Shown: one piece after another, positions 1 to 8,707 of the stretch | Position numbering within the stretch: position 1 is the stretch's first letter | How the letters are laid out: each line of letters begins with the position of its first letter | Assembly (NCBI RefSeq): GCF_000765695.2 | Contig: NZ_JRPB02000009.1 | Location: 1 to 64,000 of the forward strand | DNA from: Helicobacter sp. MIT 11-5569 | Lineage (GTDB): Bacteria; Campylobacterota; Campylobacteria; Campylobacterales; Helicobacteraceae | Direction: 5' to 3' | Length of the DNA stretch: 64,000 bases | Program-made: the position numbers and the translations under genes | Notes under the pieces: generated by a model | Told to the model about the DNA's origin: nothing | Seen by the model: only the letters and a program-made list of their open reading frames with translations | The model's database searches: none

Positions 1-25
1 TTGTAAAATTTAATAAAGGAACATA

Positions 26-1303
26 ATGACACCACCTATTTTAAAAGAATTATTTGACCAATGGCGTAAAGAAGGATTATCCTTTTGCGTAACGAGTGAA
101 AATTATAATAAATCTAGCAAGTTTGAAAAAGAATTTTTTTATCCTTATGGAGAACTGGTAACTTCAAATGATTATTGGGAAGAGAAAAGTTCGTGTTGGG
201 GGGGGGAGATTCCTGCTACTTTAGAAAAAGAGTTAATAGAAAGAATTGCTTTACATATTTTAAAATATGCAAAACCAAAATCAATATACCTACAAGTAAC
301 TTCAAGATGCAATTATGCATGTCCTATGTGTCCTTTTCATGGAGAAGGTTACAATGGTAAATATTTTAATGATAATCCAAGCCTTAAACCCCAAGATATG
401 CCATTAGATGAAGCCAAATTATATATTGACAAAATGGCTGATTATGGGATTGAAATGATTAGTATGTCTTCAGAAGGAGAGTTTTTTCTCTATCCATATT
501 GGGAAGAAGTGAGCCGTTATATTAAAAAACGAGGAATGAGAGTATCGACAACAACAAATGGTTCTTTGGTTACTGAGGAAGTTGTGCAAAAATTGAAAGA
601 TATTGGGTTTGATGAAATGCGTTTTAGTATTGATTCTGTGCGTAAAGATACATATTCATATGTACGTAGCTCCAATGATAAATTTTATCAAACTGCCATT
701 AACGCTCCAGCTTTAACAACTGAAGCTGGGATATATACAGCAGTTCATTTTGTTCAACAAAATAAAAATATTGAAGAAAAAGAAGAAGTCCTTTCCTTTT
801 TTAAAAGTAAAAATGTAAATGCAATTACTACTGATGTTGAACGTTTTCATGATGGAATAAAGAATGAAAGCGTTATGCCTATTGAAAGATTGGACTATAT
901 CCATGGATTATGTGGAGCATATGACTATGCTATAATGGTCGATGGAAATTTTCTGAGTTGCTGTGGAATGGGAGATAGATATAAATATATTAAGAAAAAA
1001 TTAGATAAGTTTTCTTTGAAAGATCATTCATTTGATGAAGTTGTAAAATATAATCATAATCTTTTAATAAACAAAGATAAGGAAATGATGAGTCTTTGTT
1101 ATCATTGTGATTTATTTTCTGCTTGTTTTAAAAGTATTACAAAAAGATATTTACAAGAAAAATACTTTGTAATTAATTATGGGATTAGAGAGCATCATTT
1201 TAGAGTGCCAAAAGAGATTTCTTTTCTTTCGGATGATATAATTTTTTGGATGTATGAAAATAATGTTGTATCAAAAATGAAACAAGACGGTTTAATAAAA
1301 TAA
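26..1303 (+). CDS. Radical SAM/SPASM-type protein, phase-variable
   Basis: Radical SAM enzyme of unknown substrate. The [4Fe-4S] motif is C95-x3-C99-x2-C102, inside 'SRCNYACPMCPF'. A C-terminal cysteine cluster ('LSCCGMGD', then 'CYHCDLFSAC') looks like a SPASM-type auxiliary cluster site. The first ~80 residues precede the SAM barrel and carry the G9 tract (residues 58-60). The tract is in frame, so the gene reads through to full length here. AAAGGA lies just before the ATG. The position at the edge of a surface-glycan locus suggests sugar or peptide modification, but no reaction can be assigned. Confidence 0.85.
   Translation: MTPPILKELFDQWRKEGLSFCVTSENYNKSSKFEKEFFYPYGELVTSNDYWEEKSSCWGGEIPATLEKELIERIALHILKYAKPKSIYLQVTSRCNYACPMCPFHGEGYNGKYFNDNPSLKPQDMPLDEAKLYIDKMADYGIEMISMSSEGEFFLYPYWEEVSRYIKKRGMRVSTTTNGSLVTEEVVQKLKDIGFDEMRFSIDSVRKDTYSYVRSSNDKFYQTAINAPALTTEAGIYTAVHFVQQNKNIEEKEEVLSFFKSKNVNAITTDVERFHDGIKNESVMPIERLDYIHGLCGAYDYAIMVDGNFLSCCGMGDRYKYIKKKLDKFSLKDHSFDEVVKYNHNLLINKDKEMMSLCYHCDLFSACFKSITKRYLQEKYFVINYGIREHHFRVPKEISFLSDDIIFWMYENNVVSKMKQDGLIK
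198..206 (+). repeat. G9 homopolymer tract (in frame)
   Basis: Nine consecutive G in the 5' part of the radical SAM gene, read as W-G-G-E. A change of one base would stop translation before the radical SAM cysteines, so the tract can act as an on/off switch. The current state is ON. Confidence 0.9.
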
Positions 1304-1412
1304 GGAATAGATTTTGTATTTTTGATGTCGGGATAATTTTCATTAATAATTCGTGATAAAATGCCATATGATGAAATTCTAAAAAGTTGTAATCGTAGAG
1401 AAAGGAAACAGC

Positions 1413-2720
1413 ATGAGAATATTGCTTGGTTTAAATGAAATAGCGAATGTTCTACAAAATCTTAAGAAGGGCTTTGATGAGCTTGGAATCCAAAATGATA
1501 TTGTGTTGCTAGAGGATTACCCCTTTGGGGTATCAGAATCTTTGGTTATAAAAAATTGGAATATTTCTTTTGTAAAATATGCTATTAAAAAATACAGACA
1601 ATATAAGACTCATATAATCTTAAAATATGTATTTAGCAGTGTTTTTTTTCTAGCTAGGCTTATGTTGTTTGTGCGGTGTTTATATGTGTATGATGTGTTT
1701 ATCATGGTGGCGTATTCTAGGTTTTTTGGATATAGGGAATTGCCAATTTTAAAATTTTTTAGAAAAAAGGTGATTTTTTATGTTGTTGGTTCTGATTTTA
1801 GGCCACCTTATTTAAATGGGTCTTTTTATGGAAAAAGTATGCAAGAAATTTATTTACTTACAAAAGAAACAAAATATAGAGTTGAAATGCTTGAAAAGTA
1901 TGCAACATATATAATTAGTTACAATGCAGTTGCGCATTTTCAAACAAAATCTTTTATTGATTATCGTTACATCGGTATCGCAACTGATTGTGGTGATATT
2001 AAAAATATTTGTATTCCAAATGAATATCACAAAAAAAGAAGTATTAAGATTGTGCATGCTCCGACAAATAAAATAGCAAAAGGTAGTGAGGTTATCATTC
2101 GTGAGGTGAATAAATTAAAAGGCAAATATGATATTGAGTTTATTTTACTTAGTGATATGAAGAATGCGGAAGTTTTGTATCATGTGGCAACTTGTGATTT
2201 TGTTGTCGATCAGTTGTATTCCGGTGGTGGTTATATGGCTAGATTTGGAACAGAAGCTGCATTTTTTAAAAAGCCAGTAATTATCACCAGTTACAATATG
2301 GGTGAATTCTATGAAAATTTTCCATATCAAGAGAAGATACCTCCTGTTGTAAGTGGAAGACCAGATGAAGTTGGAGAATTAATTGTTAAATTAATAGAAA
2401 ATGAAGAGTATCGTAAAAAGATTGGAGAGAGTGCCTATCAATTTGTAACTAATGAATGGAGCCCAAAGAGTGTAGCTAAATGCTTTCTAAGACTTATTTA
2501 TGATGATATTCCAAAGGAGTGGTGGTTAGATCCTTTAGATAATCATGTCTTATGGAGTTATGGAAAAGCTATAGAAAATGTGAAGAAAGATTTGCAATCA
2601 TATATATTAACATTCGGGATTCCTTCTCTTATGGTTGAGCATAACCCATTAATTAAAGAATGTATGCTAAAAGAAGCGGGATTGCAAGATATGTATGCTA
2701 AAAGTTACAAAACAAATTGA
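1413..2720 (+). CDS. Glycosyltransferase (GT-B fold, GT4-like)
   Basis: The 435-aa protein has the features of a GT-B glycosyltransferase. An N-terminal Rossmann half ends around 'FYVVGSDFRPPY'. A C-terminal half carries 'IKIVHAPTNKIAKGS', followed by a sugar-nucleotide-binding-like stretch near 'GTEAAFFKKPVI'. No homopolymer tract is present. Donor and acceptor cannot be read from the sequence. The start is ATG after GAAAGGAAACAGC. The 109-bp gap upstream contains T-rich DNA with possible -10 boxes, so it may have its own promoter. Confidence 0.75.
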   Translation: MRILLGLNEIANVLQNLKKGFDELGIQNDIVLLEDYPFGVSESLVIKNWNISFVKYAIKKYRQYKTHIILKYVFSSVFFLARLMLFVRCLYVYDVFIMVAYSRFFGYRELPILKFFRKKVIFYVVGSDFRPPYLNGSFYGKSMQEIYLLTKETKYRVEMLEKYATYIISYNAVAHFQTKSFIDYRYIGIATDCGDIKNICIPNEYHKKRSIKIVHAPTNKIAKGSEVIIREVNKLKGKYDIEFILLSDMKNAEVLYHVATCDFVVDQLYSGGGYMARFGTEAAFFKKPVIITSYNMGEFYENFPYQEKIPPVVSGRPDEVGELIVKLIENEEYRKKIGESAYQFVTNEWSPKSVAKCFLRLIYDDIPKEWWLDPLDNHVLWSYGKAIENVKKDLQSYILTFGIPSLMVEHNPLIKECMLKEAGLQDMYAKSYKTN

Positions 2721-2796
2721 GTGCACATTAAATTATAATAATATTGAGTAAAAAACAATATAATATTATTGCGAGTGTAATATTAGTAGATTTTTT

Positions 2797-3003
2797 ATGG
2801 TTGAGAATAGAATTAATTTAAAAAGATATAACAATTTAGGTATCATTTCAAAAGACTTTATCCCACAATCTATGGCAGAAGAATTAAATAAACTTACAAA
2901 AGAGCAAATCTTACACTACAAAGAAAATGCAAACAAAACTGCAAAGATTCTTAATGCAGAGAGGGAGGGGGAGAAAATTTTAAAATTTTTGGAATCCATA
3001 TAA
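2797..3003 (+). pseudogene. Orphan 3' fragment of a glycosyltransferase gene
   Basis: The 68-codon frame from residue 11 on ('YNNLGIISKDF...') is almost identical to the last ~60 residues of the glycosyltransferases ending at 5304 and 5912. It lacks every catalytic part, so it is probably a gene remnant or recombination donor. Whether its ATG is translated is unknown; no clear ribosome-binding site is visible. Confidence 0.8.
2831..2980 (+). repeat. Glycosyltransferase tail repeat, copy A
   Basis: About 150 bp starting ACAATTTAGG, nearly identical to 5129-5278 (copy B) and 5731-5880 (copy C). It encodes the conserved C-terminal helices. Homology of this length is enough for recombination between copies. 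Confidence 0.9.
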
Positions 3004-3049
3004 AACAATATAAAAATAGTAGATTGATTTAAATTTTAAAGGAGCAAAG

Positions 3050-4171
3050 ATGGAATACCAAGTTTGTAAGCGTTGCGTCATGGATACAACAGATGCAACA
3101 ATTTATTTTGATGAAAAAGGGGTATGTAACCATTGCCATAAATTTGATAGCTATGTGTTACCACAAATACAAAAATGCACTCAAGATAAGTTAGATGCTA
3201 AAATTGCGCAAATCAAAAAAGAATGCAAAAATCAAGCTTATGACGCAGTTATTGGTTTAAGTGGTGGTGTGGATAGCTCGTATTTGTTGCATTATATGAA
3301 AATCCATTATGGTTTGCGCATTTTGGCTGTGCATGTTGATGCTGGGTGGAATACGAAAGTAGCCAATGACAATATCCAAAAGCTTGTCAATCAGCTTAAG
3401 ATTCCTTTGCATACAATTACTATTGATTGGGAGGAGATGAGAAAACTCCAAGTAGCGTTTTTGCGCTCTGGAGTGGCAAATTGTGATGCTCCACAAGATA
3501 TGGCGTTTTTTGCTAGCGTGTATGGATATACTTCAAAAAACAATATTCGCTATGTCTTAAGTGGATTTAATCTAGCCACAGAATCTATATTTCCTATCTC
3601 TTGGGTGCATTCTAGTATGGATTCTATCCAAATGAAAGATATTTATAAAAGGTACGGGGGGGGGGTTATGAAAACATTTCCAATAGCAGGATTTTTTAAG
3701 TACTATTTTTATTACCCTTTTATTAAAAAAATGCAGGTTATTTCGCCGCTGAACTATATTAATTATAGCAAAAAGCAAGCGGTTGCTACTTTGAGTGAAA
3801 TTTATGATTGGCAAAATTATGGCGAAAAACACGATGAATCCATTTGGACTAGATTTTTTCAATCTTATTTTTTGATGAAAAAATTTGGTTATGATGTTAG
3901 AAAGCCTTATTATTCTAGCAGTATCTTGTCGGGAGAGATGACTAGAGACGAGGCTATAAACCGCTTAAAACCATTTTCTGAAGAGGCTTTAGCTAAAGAT
4001 TTGGAGTTTGTGCTTGATAAGTTGCAACTTACTTTATCTCAATGGCAGGAAATTATGGAAACTCCTAAAAAAGATTATACAGAGTATGCTAATAATCATA
4101 AACTATATTTATTGAAGCAGAAATATTTTGATATTTTCTTCCCGCATTCTTATTTTTGGGTTACGGATTGA
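3050..4171 (+). CDS. N-acetyl sugar amidotransferase (WbpG/PseA-like), phase-variable
   Basis: ATP-pyrophosphatase-type amidotransferase that converts an N-acetyl group of a nucleotide sugar into an acetamidino group (family knowledge: WbpG, PseA). Visible motifs are two zinc-like pairs, C6-x2-C9 and C26-x2-C29, and the PP-loop S71-G-G-V-D-S-S77. The 373-aa length fits the family. WbpG normally needs HisH/HisF-like partners for ammonia; none is in this window. A G10 tract in the second half is in frame. The start is ATG after AAGGAGCAAAG. With the WbpB/D/E-like genes downstream it suggests an amidino-substituted diamino-uronic acid (inference). Confidence 0.85.
   Translation: MEYQVCKRCVMDTTDATIYFDEKGVCNHCHKFDSYVLPQIQKCTQDKLDAKIAQIKKECKNQAYDAVIGLSGGVDSSYLLHYMKIHYGLRILAVHVDAGWNTKVANDNIQKLVNQLKIPLHTITIDWEEMRKLQVAFLRSGVANCDAPQDMAFFASVYGYTSKNNIRYVLSGFNLATESIFPISWVHSSMDSIQMKDIYKRYGGGVMKTFPIAGFFKYYFYYPFIKKMQVISPLNYINYSKKQAVATLSEIYDWQNYGEKHDESIWTRFFQSYFLMKKFGYDVRKPYYSSSILSGEMTRDEAINRLKPFSEEALAKDLEFVLDKLQLTLSQWQEIMETPKKDYTEYANNHKLYLLKQKYFDIFFPHSYFWVTD
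3656..3665 (+). repeat. G10 tract (in frame)
   Basis: Ten G read as G-G-G-V within the amidotransferase gene. Single-base slippage would truncate the protein at about residue 205. The current state is ON. Confidence 0.9.
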
Positions 4172-5304
4172 TGAAAAAGTTATTAATTTTTGATTTTCAT
4201 GATCATTCATCAAATCCTAGAACATATAGAGGATACAAATCTCTTAAAGGAAAATATGAGTTATTTGGGCTTGGATATGTTGCTCCTGTGGATAGTTTAG
4301 TGCAATTCCTTACGATTCCAAAGCCAAAATGGACGCTTAAGATGAAACTAATCCAGCGTTTTTGGTTGCTGTTTAGGCGATATGAACATGTGTATTGGAA
4401 TCTCCCTCAAGTTAAAAGTGCGGAGGAAATCCTAAAAGACAAAGAGTTTGATATTATTATCGCGCACAATGAAGAATCTCTACCGCTTGTATTGAAATAT
4501 AAAAAAAATGCAAAAGTGATTGTGGATATGCACGAATACGCCCCAAAGGAGTTTGAACATTCTTTTTGGTGGAGATTTTATTTTGCTCCTTATAAACATT
4601 ATCTTTGCCAAACCTATCTTCCCAAAGCAGATTATGTCTATACTGTTAATCAAGGGTTTGCAGAAGAATATCAAAAAAACTATGGTATTAAATGTGGAGT
4701 GATTACTTCCGCAGCTTATTATTTTGCCCCCCCCCCCCAATTATTTGCCCAAGATTCCAAAAATATCAAACTCATTTATCATGGAATAGCATCTCCAGAA
4801 AGGGGTATTGAAGAAATGATAAAAACAATGGATTATGTAGATTCTAGATTCTCTTTAGATTTAATGCTTGTTGCAACTTATCATCAAGATTATTTTCAAA
4901 TATTAAAAGATATGACAGAAAATAGAAAAAATGTGCGTATTATTCCCCCTGTATCTTTTGAAGAGATTATTCCTTTTAGTTCAACTTATGATATAGGTTT
5001 TTATATCTTACAACCCAAAAACTATAATGGCTTTTATGCACTTCCTAATAAATTCTTTGAATTTATCCAAGCAAGACTTGCCATAGCAATAGGTCCTAAT
5101 CCTGAAATGGCAAGATTAGTAAAACAATACAATTTAGGTATCATTTCAAAAGACTTTACCCCAGAATCTATGGCAGAAGAATTAAATAAACTCACAAAAG
5201 AACAAATCTTACACTATAAAGAAAATGCAAACCAAACTGCAAAGATTCTAAATGCAGAGAGGGAGAGAGAGAAAATTTTAGGGATAATAGAGGAGATATT
5301 ATGA
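4171..5304 (+). CDS. Glycosyltransferase (GT4-like), phase-variable, tandemly duplicated
   Basis: GT-B-type glycosyltransferase of about 377 aa. The start chosen is ATG 4171, which overlaps the TGA of the amidotransferase (4169-4171); a further TTG 15 bases upstream lacks support. The donor-binding half runs from 'IKLIYHGIASPERGIEEM' to 'PNKFFEFIQARLAIAIGP'. A C12 tract at about residues 186-189 separates the halves and is in frame (A-P-P-P-Q). The last ~170 codons are repeated 602 bp downstream with a divergent central block. Confidence 0.85.
   Translation: MKKLLIFDFHDHSSNPRTYRGYKSLKGKYELFGLGYVAPVDSLVQFLTIPKPKWTLKMKLIQRFWLLFRRYEHVYWNLPQVKSAEEILKDKEFDIIIAHNEESLPLVLKYKKNAKVIVDMHEYAPKEFEHSFWWRFYFAPYKHYLCQTYLPKADYVYTVNQGFAEEYQKNYGIKCGVITSAAYYFAPPPQLFAQDSKNIKLIYHGIASPERGIEEMIKTMDYVDSRFSLDLMLVATYHQDYFQILKDMTENRKNVRIIPPVSFEEIIPFSSTYDIGFYILQPKNYNGFYALPNKFFEFIQARLAIAIGPNPEMARLVKQYNLGIISKDFTPESMAEELNKLTKEQILHYKENANQTAKILNAEREREKILGIIEEIL
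4727..4738 (+). repeat. C12 tract (in frame)
   Basis: Twelve C on the plus strand (G12 on the minus strand), the only poly-C tract among the long homopolymers here. It sits at the interdomain linker of the glycosyltransferase and is in frame. Confidence 0.9.
4807..5278 (+). repeat. 602-bp-period duplication, copy B
   Basis: 4807-4980 and about 5042-5278 match 5409-5582 and about 5644-5880 at a constant offset of 602 bp. The intervening ~60 bp (4981-5041 against 5583-5643) differs strongly but has the same length, so only one block of the donor domain has diverged. Confidence 0.85.
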
Positions 5305-5912
5305 AAATTAACACTCAAGAGTTTGATATTACGACATTCCCGACGCATTTTATCAATCCTAATCAAATCCGATTGATTCACCATGGTCAAGCTTCTCCAG
5401 ATAGGCGCATTGAAGAAATGATAAAAACAATGGATTATGTAGATAGTAGATTCTCTTTGGATTTAATGCTTGTTGCAACCTATCATCAAGATTATTTTCA
5501 AATATTAAAAGATATGACAGAAAACAGAAAAAATGTGCGTATTATCCCACCTGTATCTTTTGAAGAGATTATTCCTTTTAGTTTGGATTATGATATTGGA
5601 ATATTCCTAGTTCCTCCTACTACTTATAATCTGCAAATGTGTTTGCCTAATAAATTCTTTGAATTTATCCAAGCAAGACTTGCCATAGCAATAGGTCCTA
5701 ATCCTGAAATGGCAAGATTAGTCAAACAATACAATTTAGGTATCATTTCAAAAGACTTTACCCCGCAATCTATGGCAGAAGAATTAAATAAACTTACAAA
5801 AGAACAAATCTTGCACTACAAAGAAAATGCAAACCAAACTGCAAAGATTCTTAATGCAGAGAGGGAGGGGGAGAAGTTGTTGGGGATTTTGGAGAGGGTT
5901 TGTGAAGCTTAA
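5301..5912 (+). CDS. Truncated glycosyltransferase paralogue (donor domain only)
   Basis: The 203-aa frame begins at an ATG overlapping the preceding TGA. After ~22 unmatched residues it aligns end to end with the C-terminal half of the upstream glycosyltransferase, sharing 'IEEMIKTMDYVDSRFSLDL' and the whole tail. The block 'YDIGIFLVPPTTYNLQ' replaces 'YDIGFYILQPKNYNGF'. It lacks the acceptor domain and is unlikely to work alone. It may be a partial pseudogene, a silent donor cassette, or a subunit of a split enzyme. Confidence 0.7.
   Translation: MKINTQEFDITTFPTHFINPNQIRLIHHGQASPDRRIEEMIKTMDYVDSRFSLDLMLVATYHQDYFQILKDMTENRKNVRIIPPVSFEEIIPFSLDYDIGIFLVPPTTYNLQMCLPNKFFEFIQARLAIAIGPNPEMARLVKQYNLGIISKDFTPQSMAEELNKLTKEQILHYKENANQTAKILNAEREGEKLLGILERVCEA
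5409..5880 (+). repeat. 602-bp-period duplication, copy C
   Basis: Partner of the copy at 4807-5278; see there for the aligned blocks. Its 5731-5880 part is also the third copy of the orphan tail at 2831-2980. Confidence 0.85.
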
Positions 5913-5983
5913 AGCGTGAATCCCCTTTAAGTTATTTTGCTAATTCAAATACTATTAAGTTTTTAAAAATTAGGAGAGATTTT

Positions 5984-7048
5984 GTGAAAAAAATCGTTAG
6001 CATAGTAGGAGCAAGACCGCAATTCATTAAAGCCGGAGCTTTTAGTAGAAGTGTTTTAGAAGATGGCGGTATGCAAGAAGTTATTGTGCATACTGGGCAA
6101 CATTATGATACAAAGATGAGCGAATCCTTTTTTAGAGAATTAGAGATTCCAACCCCTGCTTATCATTTGGGTATTGGCGGACTTTCACATGGCGCAATGA
6201 CGGGCAGAATGCTAGAAAAAATAGAAGAAGTCTTGTGCAAAGAAAAACCGGATTTTACCCTAGTATATGGTGATACAGATTCTACACTCGCAGGAGCATT
6301 GGCAAGTGTTAAGTTGCAGATTCCTATTGTGCATATTGAAGCTGGTTTGAGAAGCTTTAATATGCAAATGCCAGAAGAGATTAATAGAATCTTAACCGAT
6401 AGGATTTCTAAGATTTTGTTTGTTCCTTCGCAAAAAGCTTATGATAACTTAGTGAAAGAGGGCTTTTTGGGTTTTGATTGCAAAATTATTAAAAGCGGTG
6501 ATATTATGCTTGATGTTGCACTGCATTATCAAAAAATGGCAAAAAAGCCTAATATTGCACTCTCAAATAAATTTATTTTATGCACATTGCATAGAGCGGA
6601 AAATACGGATAATCCTTTGAGAATGCAAGCAATTTTTCAAGCATTAAATGCAATTTCTAAGGAAGTTTTAGTTGTGATTCCACTACATCCAAGGACAAAG
6701 AATATTTTAGAAAAAAGCTTTTTAAAAGTGGATAATATTTGTTTTGTAGAGCCGTTGAGTTATTTAGAAATGGTATGGATGTTGCAAAATTGTCAAATAG
6801 TGGCAACAGATAGTGGTGGCTTGCAAAAAGAAGCATATTTTTTTAAAAAACCTTGTATGACTTTGCGCGATGAAACAGAATGGACAGAGCTTGTAGAATG
6901 CGGGTATAATGTGTTAGTTGGTGCAAATAAAGATAAAATTCTTAATGTTTTTTCTAAAATTGCCGATAATAGAATAAAATTTGATAAGAATCTCTATGGT
7001 AATGGGGATACAAGTTATAAGATTCTGCAAACACTTAAGGAGGTCTAA
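5984..7048 (+). CDS. UDP-HexNAc 2-epimerase (WecB/WbpI family)
   Basis: Non-hydrolysing C2 epimerase of 354 aa. Family motifs are visible: 'HTGQHYD', 'YGDTDSTLAG', 'HIEAGLRS', 'EEINR', 'LHRAEN', 'TDSGGLQKEA'. WecB acts on UDP-GlcNAc, while WbpI acts on UDP-2,3-diacetamido-glucuronate. Placement next to WbpB/D/E-like genes favours the WbpI role, giving a ManNAc3-acyl-uronic acid (inference). The start is GTG 5984 after AGGAGAG. It opens a run of tightly overlapping genes. Confidence 0.88.
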   Translation: MKKIVSIVGARPQFIKAGAFSRSVLEDGGMQEVIVHTGQHYDTKMSESFFRELEIPTPAYHLGIGGLSHGAMTGRMLEKIEEVLCKEKPDFTLVYGDTDSTLAGALASVKLQIPIVHIEAGLRSFNMQMPEEINRILTDRISKILFVPSQKAYDNLVKEGFLGFDCKIIKSGDIMLDVALHYQKMAKKPNIALSNKFILCTLHRAENTDNPLRMQAIFQALNAISKEVLVVIPLHPRTKNILEKSFLKVDNICFVEPLSYLEMVWMLQNCQIVATDSGGLQKEAYFFKKPCMTLRDETEWTELVECGYNVLVGANKDKILNVFSKIADNRIKFDKNLYGNGDTSYKILQTLKEV

Positions 7049-8008
7049 ATGAAGCAGTTTGGTTTGATTGGAGCGGCAGGATATATTGCCCCTAGGCACT
7101 TAAAGGCTATTAAAGAGACAGGAAATATTTTGTCATGTGCGTTAGACCCTTATGATGGTGTGGGGATTATGGATAGCTTTTTTCCAAATGCAGAATTTTT
7201 TACAGAATTTGAAAGATTTGATAGGCATGTCGATAAGCTAAGGCGCAAAGGGAATGGGCTTGATTATGTTTCTATTTGCTCACCAAATTATTTGCATGAT
7301 AGCCATATTCGTTTTGGGTTAAGAAATGGGGCAGATGTGATTTGTGAGAAACCTTTGGTGTTGAATCCTTGGAATATTGAAGGTTTGGAAGTGATTGAAA
7401 AGGAAAGCGGTAAGAGGGTGTATAATATTTTGCAATTGCGATTGCATAAGAGCATTTTAGAGTTAAAATCAAGAATAGATAGCGCGTTAAAAGAGAATCC
7501 TAATAAAGTTTTTGATGTGGATTTGACTTATATTACAAGTCGCGGGAAGTGGTATTTTATCTCTTGGAAAGGTGATATTACTAAAAGTGGGGGAGTGGCT
7601 ACAAATATCGGTGTGCATTTTTTTGATATGTTGTCTTGGATATTTGGCGATGTTAAAGAAAGTCGCGTAAATTTGCTCAATGCAAGTAGCGCAAGTGGAA
7701 TCTTGGAGCTAAAAAATGCTAGGGTTAGGTGGTTTTTGTCTGTTGATGCTTCTGTGCTGCCACAAGTCGCGCTAGAACAAGGCAAAAGAACATATAGGCT
7801 AATCAGCGTTGATGGCTTGGAAGTTGAATTTAGCGATGGCTTTACGGATTTGCATACAGAATCCTATAAAGAGATTTTAAAGGGCAGAGGTTTTGGCTTG
7901 CAAGAAGCAAAAAGGAGCATAGAAATCGTGCATACTATCAGAAATGCTGAAATTATAGGATTAAAAGGTGAATATCATCCTTTTTTAACTCATTTGAAGG
8001 AGATTTAA
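7049..8008 (+). CDS. Gfo/Idh/MocA oxidoreductase (WbpB/WlbA-like)
   Basis: NAD-dependent 3-dehydrogenase of UDP-GlcNAc-uronic acid in the WbpB/WlbA branch (family knowledge). The Rossmann start is 'FGLIGAAGYIAPRHL'. The catalytic 'CEKPL' lysine motif is present, and the C-terminal domain has 'GGVATNIGVHFFDML'. The 319-aa length is right for WlbA. It begins one base after the epimerase stop, with AAGGAGGT as ribosome-binding site. Product is the substrate for the aminotransferase at 9276. Confidence 0.85.
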   Translation: MKQFGLIGAAGYIAPRHLKAIKETGNILSCALDPYDGVGIMDSFFPNAEFFTEFERFDRHVDKLRRKGNGLDYVSICSPNYLHDSHIRFGLRNGADVICEKPLVLNPWNIEGLEVIEKESGKRVYNILQLRLHKSILELKSRIDSALKENPNKVFDVDLTYITSRGKWYFISWKGDITKSGGVATNIGVHFFDMLSWIFGDVKESRVNLLNASSASGILELKNARVRWFLSVDASVLPQVALEQGKRTYRLISVDGLEVEFSDGFTDLHTESYKEILKGRGFGLQEAKRSIEIVHTIRNAEIIGLKGEYHPFLTHLKEI

Positions 8009-8702
8009 ATGCAAAGATTTCAGAAAATAGGCATTATCACTTATCAAGCACCACACTTAAAAACTGAACAAGTTTTAAATCAGCTTTTATTGAATCTGCG
8101 GGGGGGGGGGGGATTTTGTGATTTATTCTTTGCCTTTTGTTAGCAGAGACGAAAAAGTGGTGCTATTTTCACATAGACCAAAACAAAGTGAGTCGGTAAA
8201 TGCACAAGAGATTGCGCAAAAGTGGAAAATCCCCTTTAAGATTTGTCAAAGTGATGAAGAAATTGATAATGAATGTGAAATCTATCTTGTAACAGGGTGC
8301 GGGATATTGTCTAATGCTTGCTTAAAAGGGAAAAAGATTTTAAATGTTCATCCGGGAATAATCCCTAATTCTAGGGGATTAGATTCTTTTAAGTGGGCAA
8401 TTTTGAAGGATAAACCACTTGGTGTAACTTTGCATTATATTGATGAAAATGTAGATTGTGGGGAAGTCGTAGCAGTTGTGCCAACTCCAATTTATCCAAG
8501 TGATTCTTTGCAAACGCTTGCAAGACGACATTACGAAAATGAAATCGCAATTCTTGCAAATTTTGAATATCATTTGCAAAATCCTAAGAATCCTTTTAAA
8601 GATATTGATTTTTGTGAAAGCACAAAAAGAATGCAGCTTTTGGAAGAAAAGACAATGTTGGAGTATTTTAATACCTATAAAGAGAAAATGTGTAAGGGAT
8701 AA
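8009..8702 (+). CDS. Sugar N-formyltransferase, phase-variable, OFF in this sequence
   Basis: Formyltransferase-fold protein. The core has the catalytic N and H in '[10 protein letters not shown]' and the D in '[12 protein letters not shown]'. ATG 8009 directly follows the oxidoreductase stop behind AAGGAG and is the natural start. The G13 tract at codons 31-35 shifts it into a stop after about 44 residues. With 12 G the frame joins the core as [10 protein letters not shown], giving 230 aa. A GTG at 8118 could only make a protein lacking the N-terminal strand. It would transfer formyl from 10-formyl-THF to an amino sugar (inference). Confidence 0.82.
8100..8112 (+). repeat. G13 tract (out of frame; 12 G would be ON)
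   Basis: Thirteen G preceded by CTGC. One G fewer restores a 230-codon formyltransferase; the present length ends translation soon after the tract. Confidence 0.88.
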
Positions 8703-8707
8703 TACAA

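Noticed and set aside
175-360. Open frame over the radical SAM gene
   Set aside because: It is the shifted frame through the G9 tract; the main frame carries the radical SAM motif and is intact.
8118-8702. GTG-started ORF as a complete gene
   Set aside because: The ribosome site and N-terminal strand belong to ATG 8009; the ORF is the rest of the same gene after an out-of-frame tract.
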